From Gambelia wislizenii (taxonomy: Eukaryota; Chordata; Lepidosauria; Squamata; Crotaphytidae), in contig JAUMIR010000001.1 in the NCBI GenBank assembly GCA_030847615.1, positions 382,956,687-383,020,686 on the forward strand: DNA of 64,000 bases, given 5' to 3'. Of this stretch, positions 32,664-43,106 are shown piece by piece; within the stretch, counting starts at the first letter, position 1; each line of letters opens with the position of its first letter. The translations under genes and the position numbers were made by a program. Below the pieces are notes generated by a model. That model ran no database searches and was not told the origin of the DNA. It saw only the letters and a program-made list of their open reading frames with translations.

Positions 32664-34305
32664 AGGGAGAGCAGAGGGGACGGAGGTCTGGAGAAGCTCA
32701 GCTCCGGGCACTCCGCTGATCGTCACAAATCCAGGAGGGAAAACAACGAAAGTTTCCCCCTGGGGCAGTAGTTTGGATCAGGAAGATCTAAACTCTGTGG
32801 GGCCAGCGTGATCTCAGCTGTAGAAGCCTTGGCTGCATCGGGACGGAGGTCCCGATGTGGGGAAGGTTCTCTCAGCAAGAAGACAGTGGCAGCCATTGTG
32901 ACAGGAGGCTGTCTTCGGGTCTAACCCTCAGGCTCTCCTGCTTTAGAGCAACATAAACTTTTGGATTTTCGCGAACTGAATTAAAAGCGCCCGGATTTGA
33001 GCGTGAGGAAGATCTCCGCAATTTAAAGTGCTCCAGGGACAGCGGATCGGGTGGCAAGCACATGGAGCATAAAGAACATGGCGTCTGAACTTTGGGGAAA
33101 GCGTGGGTGAGTCAAGCGGGACTGTGTTACAGATCTCTTATTCAGAGGGAAGGGGAGGACATCAAAATAAGGGAAATAAGGGAAATAAGCCCATGGCAGA
33201 AATAAGACCAAATAAGTGAGACTGAAGGAGGATGGGGCTGAAGTAAGAAGGAAAAATAGACGAGTGGAGAAGCATTCTACCCGGGCGTATTTGGACTAGT
33301 GCATAAACAGTGAAGTTTGAGGAGGGTAGAAGGAGTTAGAAGAGGATAGAAGAGGACAGAAGAGGACAGAAGCGGACAGAAGTGGACAGAAGCGGACAGA
33401 AGAGGACAGAAGGGGACGGGGCTGAACGTAGTGGATTAGACCAAACAAGAGGTTGAAGAGGATAAAGATTGAGAATTGCGAATCTAAGGGAATTAGGCCA
33501 TTCAAGTGGTCGAAGACTAAACAATCTTGAGGAGTTGGCTACTTTTGGATACATTGTTACATGCTTTACTTTACGTTAGCAGCCCATAAAGTCAATTTGC
33601 TGAGTAAAGAGAAGTACGATCTGTTAGAGGGGGGAGCTGTGGGCGGTGTCAGAGCGGTGTGAGTTTGGAGTCTGGAACGGAAGGCTACGAAAACTGTTAC
33701 ATTGCTGCCATCTGGTGGAGAAAGTTAAATTAGACCTATGGTTTAAATGACAATATATAGCTGCGTTAGAGAACATTGGTCTCTGTTTTGTCTTATCTAT
33801 AATCAACATATAAGTGTTTATAACTAAAAAAAACAACAATAATAACAACAATATCATATAAATAATGTATTAATAATAATAATACTAGGATAAGAATAAC
33901 AATTGTATTGCTTTTGATTATTGCATAAAGGTATATAACTGCATAAGGTAAATAATTGTATAAAGGTAAATTGATTACTGCATAAGGGTAAATAACAATA
34001 TTAAGAAGGACAATATTGAATATTGCTTTATGATTTCAATGCCGGAATATTAGCAGACAGTTTGATATATTGATTATTGACTATTGATTATCAATTAGGT
34101 TAAAGTCTATAAGCTGACAAAATATGTACATATTCTTACTGAGAATTTAGCATAGTGTGATTATATATGATATAAAGGATATAAAGGACATAAAGGATAT
34201 AAAAGATATTGGTAGAAATTTGGTATAAGAAGGAAGTTGCTGAGCATATTCAATTAGAACTAGAAATACAGACAAACTCGGTGAAGGGATAAAGAAGACA
34301 GAAAG
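32664..34305 (+). promoter_or_regulatory. L1 5' untranslated region with presumed internal promoter
   Basis: The first 400 bp are GC-rich and the rest is AT-rich. It contains two tandem arrays: eight decamers at 33341-33420 and about five 9-mers (GATATAAAG-type) at 34169-34210. Several short ATGs precede ORF1. By analogy with other L1s the region should hold the internal promoter. No TATA box of standard spacing is seen near the start. Confidence 0.7.
33341..33420 (+). repeat. Eight decamer repeats in the L1 5' region
   Basis: Consecutive 10-mers AGAGGATAGA, AGAGGACAGA (twice), AGCGGACAGA, AGTGGACAGA, AGCGGACAGA, AGAGGACAGA and AGGGGACGGG lie head to tail without indels. Variation is confined mainly to position 3. 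Confidence 0.95.
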
Positions 34306-35445
34306 ATGGCAGCAAGTACAAGAGCTAAAGTAGCGGGAGCTCAAGTACAATCACAACTACAATTGGTAAGAAGGAACTCATCAGAAAATCCAATTAAACA
34401 AACAGATATTGGCTTACAAATCTTGGATGAGCTGAGAAATTTCAAAAAGGAGATGAGGGAGGAACTTAAAATCGTAAAACGAGAAGTGAAGGCAAGCACG
34501 GAAAAATTGGAAAAACTAGAGAATAAACTGGATAATTTGTCCTTTGAAATGACAAACCTTAAAACAAAGGTGAATGACATAGAGAATAGAACGGATAACT
34601 TGGGAAGACAAATGGAGGAAACGAAAGAGGATCACAGGAGAGAAAGAAATATGATCCTTACACAAGAATTAAGGTATCGCGAGAAATGTCTGAAACTGAG
34701 GGGAATAGCGGAAGCCCTAAAAGAAGATTTATGGACAAAGATAATCCCTAGTCTCGCAAATTTCATTGAAGTTAAAGAGGAAGAGGTACAAATGGCTACA
34801 GATAAGATGTTCAGGGTGAACTCGGTAATAGCAAGGGAAAAAAAGACACCAAGAGATGTGATAATCTGCTTTAATCAAATGAAGATAAAAGAAAAAATAA
34901 TTCAAACAAGCTACCAAAGAAATTTAAGCATTGAAGGAAACGAGATTAAAGTATACAAGGACATACCAGCAGAAATCTTGAAAAGAAGACAAGACTACAG
35001 GTTACTGGCGCAGAAACTAAGAAATATGGGGATTGCATACAGATGGGAGCGTATCGAGGGGATTGGTTTTATATATAAACAAAGAAGACAAAAGGTAAAC
35101 ACGGTGGAGAAGGCGATTCAATTTTGTAAGCGATTGGAAGCGGAGGAGAGTAAAAGAATCGAAACAAGAGGAACGAGACAAGAGGAAGAGAAAGGGGAGG
35201 AGAAATCAAATTATAGAAATAACAACAAGAGAAAAATACCTAGCACGACACTGAAATACAGGCGAGAATATGAGCAACAGAAGAAAGAGAAGGGTATGGA
35301 GCAAGAGGATGAAGAAGAACGAGAGTCAAGAGAGGAAGAAGATGTAACGGGAGAGGATTTGGGAGAGAGAGAGGAACTACGTTGTGAGGAGGAGGAAGTA
35401 GATGGAGAGCTAAGAAACACAGACGAAGAAGAGGAAGAAATATAA
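34306..35445 (+). CDS. L1 ORF1 protein (RNA-binding)
   Basis: A 379-codon intact frame for the L1 ORF1 protein, which coats L1 RNA in the cytoplasmic ribonucleoprotein. Residues about 35-118 are a heptad-rich coiled coil (EKLEKLENKLDNLSFEMTNL) that should trimerise. Residues about 126-218 fit the RNA-recognition domain (CLKLRGIAEALKEDLW, RDVIICFNQMKIKEKII), and 219-280 the C-terminal domain (DIPAEILKRRQDYRLLAQKL, GIAYRWERIEGIGFIYKQRR). Residues about 285-379 form an extra tail, first basic and then strongly acidic (runs of E), which mammalian L1 ORF1 proteins lack. The start is chosen as the first ATG in good context (AAGATGG). It is followed 40 bp later by ORF2. Only a transposon copy, not a host gene. 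Confidence 0.93.
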   Translation: MAASTRAKVAGAQVQSQLQLVRRNSSENPIKQTDIGLQILDELRNFKKEMREELKIVKREVKASTEKLEKLENKLDNLSFEMTNLKTKVNDIENRTDNLGRQMEETKEDHRRERNMILTQELRYREKCLKLRGIAEALKEDLWTKIIPSLANFIEVKEEEVQMATDKMFRVNSVIAREKKTPRDVIICFNQMKIKEKIIQTSYQRNLSIEGNEIKVYKDIPAEILKRRQDYRLLAQKLRNMGIAYRWERIEGIGFIYKQRRQKVNTVEKAIQFCKRLEAEESKRIETRGTRQEEEKGEEKSNYRNNNKRKIPSTTLKYRREYEQQKKEKGMEQEDEEERESREEEDVTGEDLGEREELRCEEEEVDGELRNTDEEEEEI

Positions 35446-35485
35446 TTGGATAAACAATAAAAAATAATAAAAATAAAAGAGGAAG

Positions 35486-38400
35486 ATGACAATAAGAATC
35501 AGATCCTGGAATGTAAAAGGATTAAACGAACCAAAAAAGAGGAACCAAGTCTTTCATATTCTAGAAAGAAGCAATTTGGATATTATCTGTTTGCAAGAAA
35601 CTAAAATCAGAGAAAAAGATAACAAATTGTTGCGCAGATCCAAACTGGGACAAGGTTTTTATTCAAATGCTGTAAAAAGGAAAAGAGGGGTAGCTATATA
35701 TATCAAAAATAAATACGAAGCGACAGAAGTTTTAAACGATAAAGAAGGACATTATATTGGAATTGAAGTAAACTTGATAAGTATAAAAGTGATTCTGATT
35801 GGCATTTACGCCCCACTGGAAAAAAAAGAAAAATTTTATCAAAAGCTATATCATATAATTGAAGGTCTGAACAATCCAAATGTCATTATAATAGGAGACT
35901 TTAATGGAGTATTAGAAGCAAAGCAGGACAGATCTTCAGCTTTAGGTAAATCATCAAGAGGAGAGGTCCCAAAAATATGCAAAAATATTCTGAAAGATTT
36001 CAATTTGATTGACGTATGGACTGCTAAATATGAGAAGAAAAAAGGATTTACTTTTTTCTCAGAGACATATAAAACATTGTCGAGAATAGATATGTGTTGG
36101 GTGTCTGCAAATATGATCTCAAAAGTGAAAGACATGGAAATTGTGGAACGGATACTTTCAGACCATCATCCGATAGAAATCAATATAGCTGCCCCTAAGC
36201 CACAATATATTTGGAGATTAAAGGAGAGAATGTTGAAAGATGAGAGATTTATTGACAAAGTTAAAAAGGAAATTCAAGATTTCTTTAAAAATAACAAAGT
36301 CGAAGACGTCAATGCAAGAATAACATGGGATGCTTTTAAAGCCACAATCAGAGGCATATTTCTTCAAAGAGGAGCAGAACTGAAAAGAATTAAGCAAGAG
36401 AAATCCGAAAAGTTAATAAAGGAATTAAAGGGAAAGGAAGAGAAATTAAGACTCAATCCAAAAAATACAAAACTGCAATTAGAGATAAATCTATTTCAGG
36501 AAACATTGAAGACAGAAATAACAGAGAAGATAGGAAACAGTTTGAGACGACTAAAACAAAAACATTTTGAGAAGGCAAATAAAGTGGGAAGATGGCTGTC
36601 ATACTGTTTGAAAAAAGACACAGAGAGGAAGGTAATCTCAGAAATAAAAGTGAGAGAAGTAAGACTCAACACAGAAAGAGATTAAAGCGGCTTTCATAGA
36701 TTATTACAAAACATTGTATAGAGACTCAGAACAAAAAGATATGAAGGCAAAGGAAGGAGACGAAATTAACTACATCAAGGAAAATTGGAATAAGTTGATT
36801 TCAGAAGAGATGAAAGAGGCATTAGAAAGACCTATAGAGGAAAGAGAGATTCGGGAGGCAATAAAACAGCTGAAACTGGGGAAATCGCCTGGTCAGGATG
36901 GCTTCATACCAGAATTCTATAAAATTCTCCAGGATGAATTGATCGCACCTCTGCTACAGTTACTAAACAAAATTCCACTGGAAGGGATCCCGGAATCATG
37001 GAAAGTGGCAAACATTGTACTTATCCCAAAAGAAAACAAAGACAAAACGAATATGGCTAATTATTGACCAATATCCTTATTAAACGTCGATTATAAACTA
37101 TATACAATGATTTTAACAAATAGATTGAACACCATAATCAAAGATCTAATTCACGACGACCAATGCGGGTTTATTAAAGGACGACAATTATCGAACAATA
37201 TCAGAATTATGATAAACGCTAATGAATATTATGATAAAGCTATTGACAAAAAAGCGGCATTTATATTTTTAGACGCAGAGAAAGCTTTTGACAAAGTCAA
37301 GTGGTCCTTTATTAAGTCTACATTGAAGTGCTTAAATTTTGGGGAAATATTTATAAAAAGGATACAAGCAATATATGACACACAGAAAGCGTACTTAATA
37401 ATAAATAATGAAAATACCGAAATATTTGACATTTGTCAAGGTACGCGACAAGGATGTCCATTATCCCCCATTCTTTTTATTTTAACATTGGAAAGTCTAA
37501 ACAGTCAAATAAGAAACAATGAACAACTGCCAGGTCTGAAAATTAAAAATCTGGAGTACAAGATAAGGGCTTTTGCAGACAACATCGTAGTAATTTTGGA
37601 GAACCCAGTAGAAAATGTTGGAAAATTATTTGATCTGATTCGAAGGTATAGGAAATTGGCAGGTCTGAAAATAAATCAAGAGAAAACGGCAATAATAACC
37701 AAAAATTTGACAAATAATGAGGAAAAGCAGTTAAAAGAAATAACAAATTGCAAGATTGAAAATAAAGTTAAATATTTAGGAGTATGGTTAAACAAAAAGA
37801 ACATCAAACTTTAGGAGGATAACTACAAAAGATTATGGGAAGGGATAAGAATGGACTTAAAGAAATGGAGGAATTTGGAGTTATCCTTGTTTGGAAGGAT
37901 TAATGCAATAAAAATGAATATCCTCCCGAAGTGCATCTTTATATTTCAGAATCTCCCAATACTGCTTAATGAAAAACAATTACAAGAATGGACATTTGAA
38001 TTAAGCAAATTTATATGGAGTGGCAGGAAGGCAAGAATCAAAGGGTCATTATTAATAAGAAACCATAAAGAAGGCGGAGCATCCCTACCTGATTTGAAAA
38101 CATATTACATAGCGTGCGGATTTAATTGGCTACTGGATTGGATTAAATTAGAGAATAGGAGGATTCTGACAATTGAAGGTTACAACATGAGATACGGATG
38201 GCACGCGTACGTGGGATATGATAAGCAAAGAATAAATAAAGAATTCGAAAATCACATTATCAGGAAATCCTTAATAAAAATTTGGCAGAAACTCAAAAAC
38301 CAATTCTATTTTAAGTTGCCTACGTGGATCTCCCCGCAGGAGGCATTCTTCGGGAGGTGGGATGACTCAGGAACTTGGATAAGATATAAAGATCTGATAA

Positions 38401-39248
38401 ACTATGAAAGCAGTAAAAAGGAGGGAACAATTATTATGCGCACGAGAGAAGATTTGGAAGAAAAAGGTATGAAGATGAGTTGGTTTGAGTTCTTGCAGCT
38501 TAAAAACAAATTTCAAGAAGACAAATCAAAGTATGAATTTGAAATGGCGGAATCGGAATTGGATAAAGTAATCTGGAAGGAGAAAAATAAATCAATATCA
38601 AAGTGTTATAAACTTCTATTGGATAGACTTACAGAAACAGACAGAATATCTGATGCTATGATTAGATGGGCGCAAGACCTCCAAGAACCAATAACCATGG
38701 ATGAATGGGAAAAGGCTTGGAGAGATACACATAGTTTTACAGCATGCCTCTCCCTTAAAGAAAACCACTTTAAAATTGTGAATAGGTGGTATTTGTCACC
38801 ATCGAGACTTAGCAGAATCTATAAAACGAAGGAAAATAAGTGTTGGCATTGCGAAAAGGACATTGGCACGCTTTATCATACGTGGTGGGGATGCCCCAAG
38901 TTAAAAAATTATTGGTGTAAAATACATAAGAAGGTGCAAAAGATATTTAAAATACAATTTTTGATGGACCCCAAATTATATTTGTTAAATATAACGTCGA
39001 GCATGGAACAGAAGTTTGCAAAACAACATGGAAGAGTTTTATTGTATCTAATAACAGCAGCGAGACTAACGGTGGCTGCAAACTGGAAGAAAAAAGACCT
39101 ACCCTCAATTAATGAATGGACCTTGAAGTTGAGAGAGATGCTGGAAAACGATAAGCTGACATATATAATAAATAAGAAAAATATGCAAAAGTGGGAAGTA
39201 GAGTGGAAGCCAATTTGTGAACATTGGAATATAGATATAAATATATAA
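35486..39248 (+). pseudogene. L1 ORF2 (endonuclease and reverse transcriptase), broken
   Basis: ORF2 would nick target DNA and reverse-transcribe L1 RNA. Residues 1-230 are the endonuclease, with N9 (WNVKGLN), E38 (LQETK), D138/N140 (GDFN), D202 (SRIDMCW) and D226/H227 (SDHH) all present. RT follows (GKSPGQDGFIPEFYK, DAEKAFDKVKW, RQGCPLSPILF). Its active site reads FADN at 37572-37583 where FADD is expected, a GAC-to-AAC change. The C-terminus carries a CWHC...H...C knuckle (about 38840-38893). Damage: a frameshift near 36655-36680, a TGA at 37065-37067 in NYxPISLLN, where the family has a sense codon, and a TAG at 37812-37814. Otherwise the frame is open and full length, so the damage is recent. 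Confidence 0.95.
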
Positions 39249-39732
39249 ATATATAAAGTAGAATTCAGGAGCACAAATCTGATAACCTAAGAATATGTGA
39301 TAAATACTACTGTTATGGATGGATAAAAGAAGGAATAAAAATAGGACTATGAGAATAAAGAAGGTGTTAAGCAAAACAAAATGGGGGAATGTATAGTGGT
39401 AAATAAGACATAATGGTACATGAATGTAAATGTAGAGGCGGAAGGGAGATTAAGTGATACATATCGGCGATGCTTCGCCCAAAGAGGGGGTACAAGGGAG
39501 GTCAAGTAAGAATGTGTGAGGAGAGAAGTTGAAGAAAGAAGAGATAGTATGTGAATGAAGGTGTGGGGAAGGGAGGTGAAGAGGGAATGGAATGCAAGAA
39601 AGAGAGAGGGGTTAGTGGGAAGAAGGGTGAGAGAGTTAAAGTATGGATTTATACGAGAAAGGAAGAAGGTATGGTTTTTGTATGTGCTTTGGTTTGTGTA
39701 AGTTGAAAATGATAAAAATATATAAATAAAAA

Positions 39733-39748
39733 AAAAGTGGAAAGAGGC
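39733..39748. repeat. Second copy of the L1 target-site duplication
   Basis: It matches 32648-32663 and marks return to the I-group LINE sequence. Confidence 0.93.
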
Positions 39749-39779
39749 CTTGTTATGGCACGTAGGGTGGTGGAAAGCA

Positions 39780-41478
39780 GGACGCCCAGGACGCCTCTAG
39801 CTCTTCCATGCTTTTTCCATTTAATAACAGATCTTACTAGTCCATGTTTCCTGGATCAGTATAATGTCATATTGGGTGAGGAAGTCACTAGGACAGGGAT
39901 CTCTGTGGGCCGTCAGCCACCCAGCGATGTTCCAGGTCATAAGGGTAACCTTGTGCTGATCTGTTGCAAGTCAGGCAGTCGCATTGCAGGCCACAGGCTG
40001 AATGGATAATTCATCTGATGGCAGTTGGTTAAATGACTGGGTTGACTGTGGCTGTGGATGGAGGGGTGGTGAATCACATTCCTGTTCTTCCTGCCCTGCC
40101 TGTTCTGGAAGGGAGATTGGAAGAACAATGCAGCATGGGAAGCGAAATGAGGATCACAAGCAAGCAAGGATCCCATCCCTTTAGTGAGGGGGGCATTCTT
40201 TGGCTTAGGAGATGAGGTAGGTGGCAGTGAAGACTGTTTTTCCCTTGAACTAGGTTTGCACAGGGATGTTTGAGTCCCCTGGGGTTTAATTGTAGATGGG
40301 GGTGCATCTGCAGTATATTGCATTTTTGAAGGGGTGTTGGCTACAACTTGGGATTTCAAGGCTTCCTTGATTGTAAGTAGAGAGTCATCACTTTCACTTT
40401 CATTGTCAGAGAAATCAGAAAAATGCACTGACAATTTTCTGCGAGGGGGGGCTGATTTCAATGGGGCTGGATTGCTTTTAGATTGACTCAGGATGGTATC
40501 TCTCATCAGCTGTATTGTGGGAGTGTGTTCCCAAATTTCTGTGAGTTTTTCTCTCAGTTTAATTACTTCTTGATTTATAGCCTGAACTTCTTCCTTTGAG
40601 GTGTGTTTAGGTTCTGTCTCTTGGTGTGCAGAATTATTGCTTCTTTGTGTTATTGTTGCTGTTTTCCCTGTGATGAAGTCACGGATTATCTCATCCTTAA
40701 AAACTCTGTTAATTTCTATATAATGTGCATTCCAGAGGAACTTTCTTTTCCGTAACAGCCTGTTAGGAATATTTGCCTGGCTAAAGGTCAGAAAAATTCG
40801 CTTAGTAGCTCTTCAGCTCAGTGGGTAAAAAGTGGCAGTCTAGTAAATCAATTGTTCTGCCGTGCATGTTTAAAAGTTGGGAAAGATATCTTACAATTGA
40901 CTTCTGGGTGTGCCACCTATGGGCATTGTTATGTATTTGTAGCAGGAGCTGATTTTTCTGTAACACTCGGCAGTGATTAACTGCATCCTGTGACATGGCA
41001 GGGCACATTTCCTCCAAATCTGCTACATTTTTAACCCCCTGTTACCGTACGGGTTTTGCCTTTGAAAATCTTGTTGGGAAAGCTTATTTGTAATGTCGTT
41101 TAATCTTTGCAAAATAAGAATCAATGTCTCTATGGACAGTTAGCAGAAATCATAAAAGAGCTGAGCGCTGTTATTGTAGGGAATGCTGCCAAGCTCTGGG
41201 AGTTTGTTATCAAGTTTGTTATCAACTTGCTCTGGCCCATAATTTATATTTACACTTTGAGGAATTGAGGAGGCTGTTTTGTTTAGTTCAGGTGTCTGTG
41301 ATGGCTTAGGGAGTATAGAAGGAGCTGTTGTTACAGATCTGTTACCCACGGGCTGTGTTGTCTCTGCCGCTGGGAAGAGTAAATCAATCCTCATCTGTTT
41401 TTCTGCTTTGAAGGATTCCTGATTGTAATTATTATTACAGGGGCTCGTCTGATTTCTTTTCTTGCCTTTGGATGGCAT
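39780..41478 (-). pseudogene. I-group LINE N-terminal region and start of endonuclease
   Basis: Reading right to left, the 112-codon frame 41140-41478 starts MPSKGKKRNQTS and is rich in Ser, Thr, Pro and Asn. The frame at 40802-41017 holds NQLLLQIHNNAHRWHTQKSI and LLNMHGRTIDLL. A third stretch near 40700-40800 reads RIFLTFSQANIPNRLLRKRK. Then 39937-40506 is Ser/Pro-rich with an acidic patch (FSDFSDNESESDDS). After a frameshift, VTLMTWNIAGWL and YDIILIQETW at about 39850-39950 begin the endonuclease. The middle stretch looks like a compact nucleic-acid-binding fold, as in other LINE first proteins (inference). Several frame breaks make it impossible to say whether this was a separate ORF1 or fused to the endonuclease. 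Confidence 0.65.
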
Positions 41479-41544
41479 TTTTTAGGTATATGTAGGTGGT
41501 AATGCCAGATGTTAGTGGGAGGACAATTCAGAAGTTGTTAGTCC

Positions 41545-41560
41545 ATCGCCATCTTGCCCC
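41545..41560 (-). promoter_or_regulatory. YY1-like motif at the 5' end of the I-group LINE
   Basis: The first bases of the element on its own strand are GGGGCAAGATGGCGATGG. AAGATGGCG is the core of the YY1 site that sits at the 5' ends of many mammalian LINEs and helps fix the transcription start. Its location right at the terminus defined by the target duplication makes chance less likely. Confidence 0.55.
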
Positions 41561-41573
41561 CTCTTTTCCTTCT

Positions 41574-43059
41574 TTTAAAATTACTGATATATTTGCATTT
41601 TCCCATGTATCAGGTATCCCATACATTTCTATGCCATTAAATGTTCTATGAAGAGGAAGTGCTAACTTGTTTTCAATTTTTTTATAGAATAGTGCCGTGA
41701 AACCATCCAGTCAAGGGCCTTGTTCATGTTCAGGTCATGTATAACCTTTGATATTTCTGCCAATTGTGATTGTCGCTTTCAGTTTTTCCATCTGTTCTTT
41801 CATTAGTTTCTGAAAATCCTGTTTCTCTAGATATTTTAACATTCTTTACCATTCTTCTTTCCTCACTTTACGACTAAACAGATTATTGTAGTACATTCTG
41901 AATGCTTCACTTATTTCATCTTGTTTTGTTGTACATTTTCCTCGATATTTAATTTCTGTTATCAGGTTTTTTTTCTATGTCTTTTCTTAATCTATACACC
42001 ACCTACTTACTTGATTTGTTGGCGTATTCAAAGTTTGTTTGGTGTGCTTTTTTCATTTGTCTTTCCAAAGTAGACATGTTTTCTAAATTTAATTGGGTCT
42101 GAATAAGCTTAACCTGCCTAATTATTTTTTTTGTGGGAAGGATCTTCTCTTAATTTTTCTTCTTTCTCATTTAATTCTTTGATTAAATAGTTATATTTGG
42201 CAAAGTACAGGGTTTTTTTACCTCCACCCTTCTTTTTATTAACTGACCTCTGAAGACCACTTTCATGACATCCCAGACAGTTTTTATCAAACACTGATCA
42301 TTACCATTTTCTTTAAAGTATAATGTTATTTCTTGTTTAATTTTTTCAACAAATTGTTCATCCTTTAATAGGTGTTCATTCAACCTCCAACTTGTCTTTC
42401 TCTCTGTCTTCAACTCTAACTTAATCAGGAAATGATCAGATGTGATTTTAGAAAGAATCTCCATGTCCAGAATTAGTGGTATAAGACTCTTTGATACCAA
42501 AATATGAACCTTTATCTTTCCCATGTTTCTTTGTCCATACATCTTCAAGTGTGTATTCTTCTTTTATATCAAAAAAGCTACTTGGTAATTTTTTTTGTAA
42601 CCCTATTTTCTTTTTATTTGATCTATCTGTTCTTGGGTCCAAAACTCTGTTGAAATCTCCCAATATGATTACCTTTCCACTTACATGTTTTCCTATTTGC
42701 TCATGCAATTTCTTATATTTTTTTCTTGTTTATCATTGGGAACATACTATAACAACTTTTATTTTTGGAAAAGCTACTTCTACACCTATATATTCACCAT
42801 CCTCATCTTTAAATAGCTCTTTTGTGGAGCATTTCTGATTTATATATAATGCTACTCCCCTCTTTTTCTTTTGGGAGTTAGCTGCATAGAAAACCTGTCC
42901 AAGTTTTGAATTTTTCAAAAACCTAATGTCTTGTTGCTTTATCTTAGTTTCCTGTATATAAGTTATATCCGCTTTTTGTTTTTTTAAATAGTGCCTTCTT
43001 TTATACTCAGAATTTAGGCCTTTCACATTCCACAAGTTGATTTTAATTGTCATTTTCAC
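41574..43059 (-). pseudogene. L1 ORF2 endonuclease and linker, outer copy
   Basis: It starts at ATGACAATTAAAATC (43053 going down), in frame 42733-43059 (INLWNVKGLNSEYKRRHYLK, TYIQETKIKQQDIRF). It continues in 42448-42708 (KVIILGDFNRVLDPRTDRSN) and 42183-42548 (KITSDHFLIKLELKTE), then the linker to 41574. Catalytic N, E, GDFN and SDH are visible. Frameshifts separate the blocks. The next part of the gene lies at 29205, across the nested insertion. Confidence 0.88.
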
Positions 43060-43106
43060 CTAACTCTTCTACACCTTCTTCTTCCTCACACTATGGCCTA
43101 AATCTT

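Larger units (their letters stand above)
32664..39732 (+). mobile_element. Full-length L1 LINE
   Basis: It runs from AGGGAGAGCAGAGGGGACGG to an A-rich end (ATATATAAATAAAAAAAAA) and is 7.07 kb long. The layout is a 5' untranslated region of about 1.64 kb, ORF1 (34306-35445), a 40-bp gap, ORF2 (35486-39248, broken) and a 3' untranslated region of about 480 bp rich in G and A. A clean duplication flanks it. It lies inside the I-group LINE, so it is the youngest of the three nested LINEs. ORF1 is intact, but ORF2 has one frameshift, two stops and an active-site change, so this copy cannot move on its own. Confidence 0.95.
29219..41560 (-). mobile_element. I-group (Vingi/R4-like) LINE, near full length, interrupted
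   Basis: On the minus strand it starts GGGGCAAGATGGCGATGG at 41560 and ends in an (AATAG)n tail at 29219-29243. Without the inserted L1 and L2 pieces it is about 5 kb. The order is an N-terminal low-complexity and RNA-binding-like region, an endonuclease beginning VTLMTWNIAGWL at about 39949, endonuclease remainder at 32323-31900, RT at 31281-30151, and a C-terminal cysteine motif. The RT (YADDAAVLS, KQGCILAPLLFNFYINDL) and endonuclease (GGDLNARLG, IDYIIIS) differ from L1, CR1 and L2 in this window and resemble Vingi or R4-type elements. The subgroup is uncertain. Flanked by a perfect 13-bp duplication. Stops and frameshifts are present. Confidence 0.8.
26710..43087 (-). mobile_element. Outer L1 LINE, 5'-truncated, split by later insertions
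   Basis: It reads right to left. The 5' part is 43087-41574 (end of ORF1, endonuclease, linker) and the 3' part is 29205-26710 (RT and C-terminus), ending in T-runs near 26707 that represent the poly(A) tail. Together they make about 4.0 kb, roughly ORF2 plus a short 3' untranslated region. It starts inside an acidic ORF1 C-terminus (EEEEGVEELGENDN then stop), immediately before the ORF2 start ATGACAATTAAAATC. The perfect 19-bp duplication on the outside and the 13-bp duplication of the inner LINE show it was present first. Confidence 0.92.

Noticed and set aside
33296..33554. Two minus-strand frames rich in Ser/Leu/Phe
   Set aside because: They are shadow translations of the decamer array in the L1 5' region and have no independent support.
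34341..34580. Minus-strand frames opposite L1 ORF1 and ORF2 (also 35211-35492, 35851-36135, 38909-39374)
   Set aside because: Composition mirrors the Lys/Glu-rich sense strand; no domains. The sense ORFs explain the openness.
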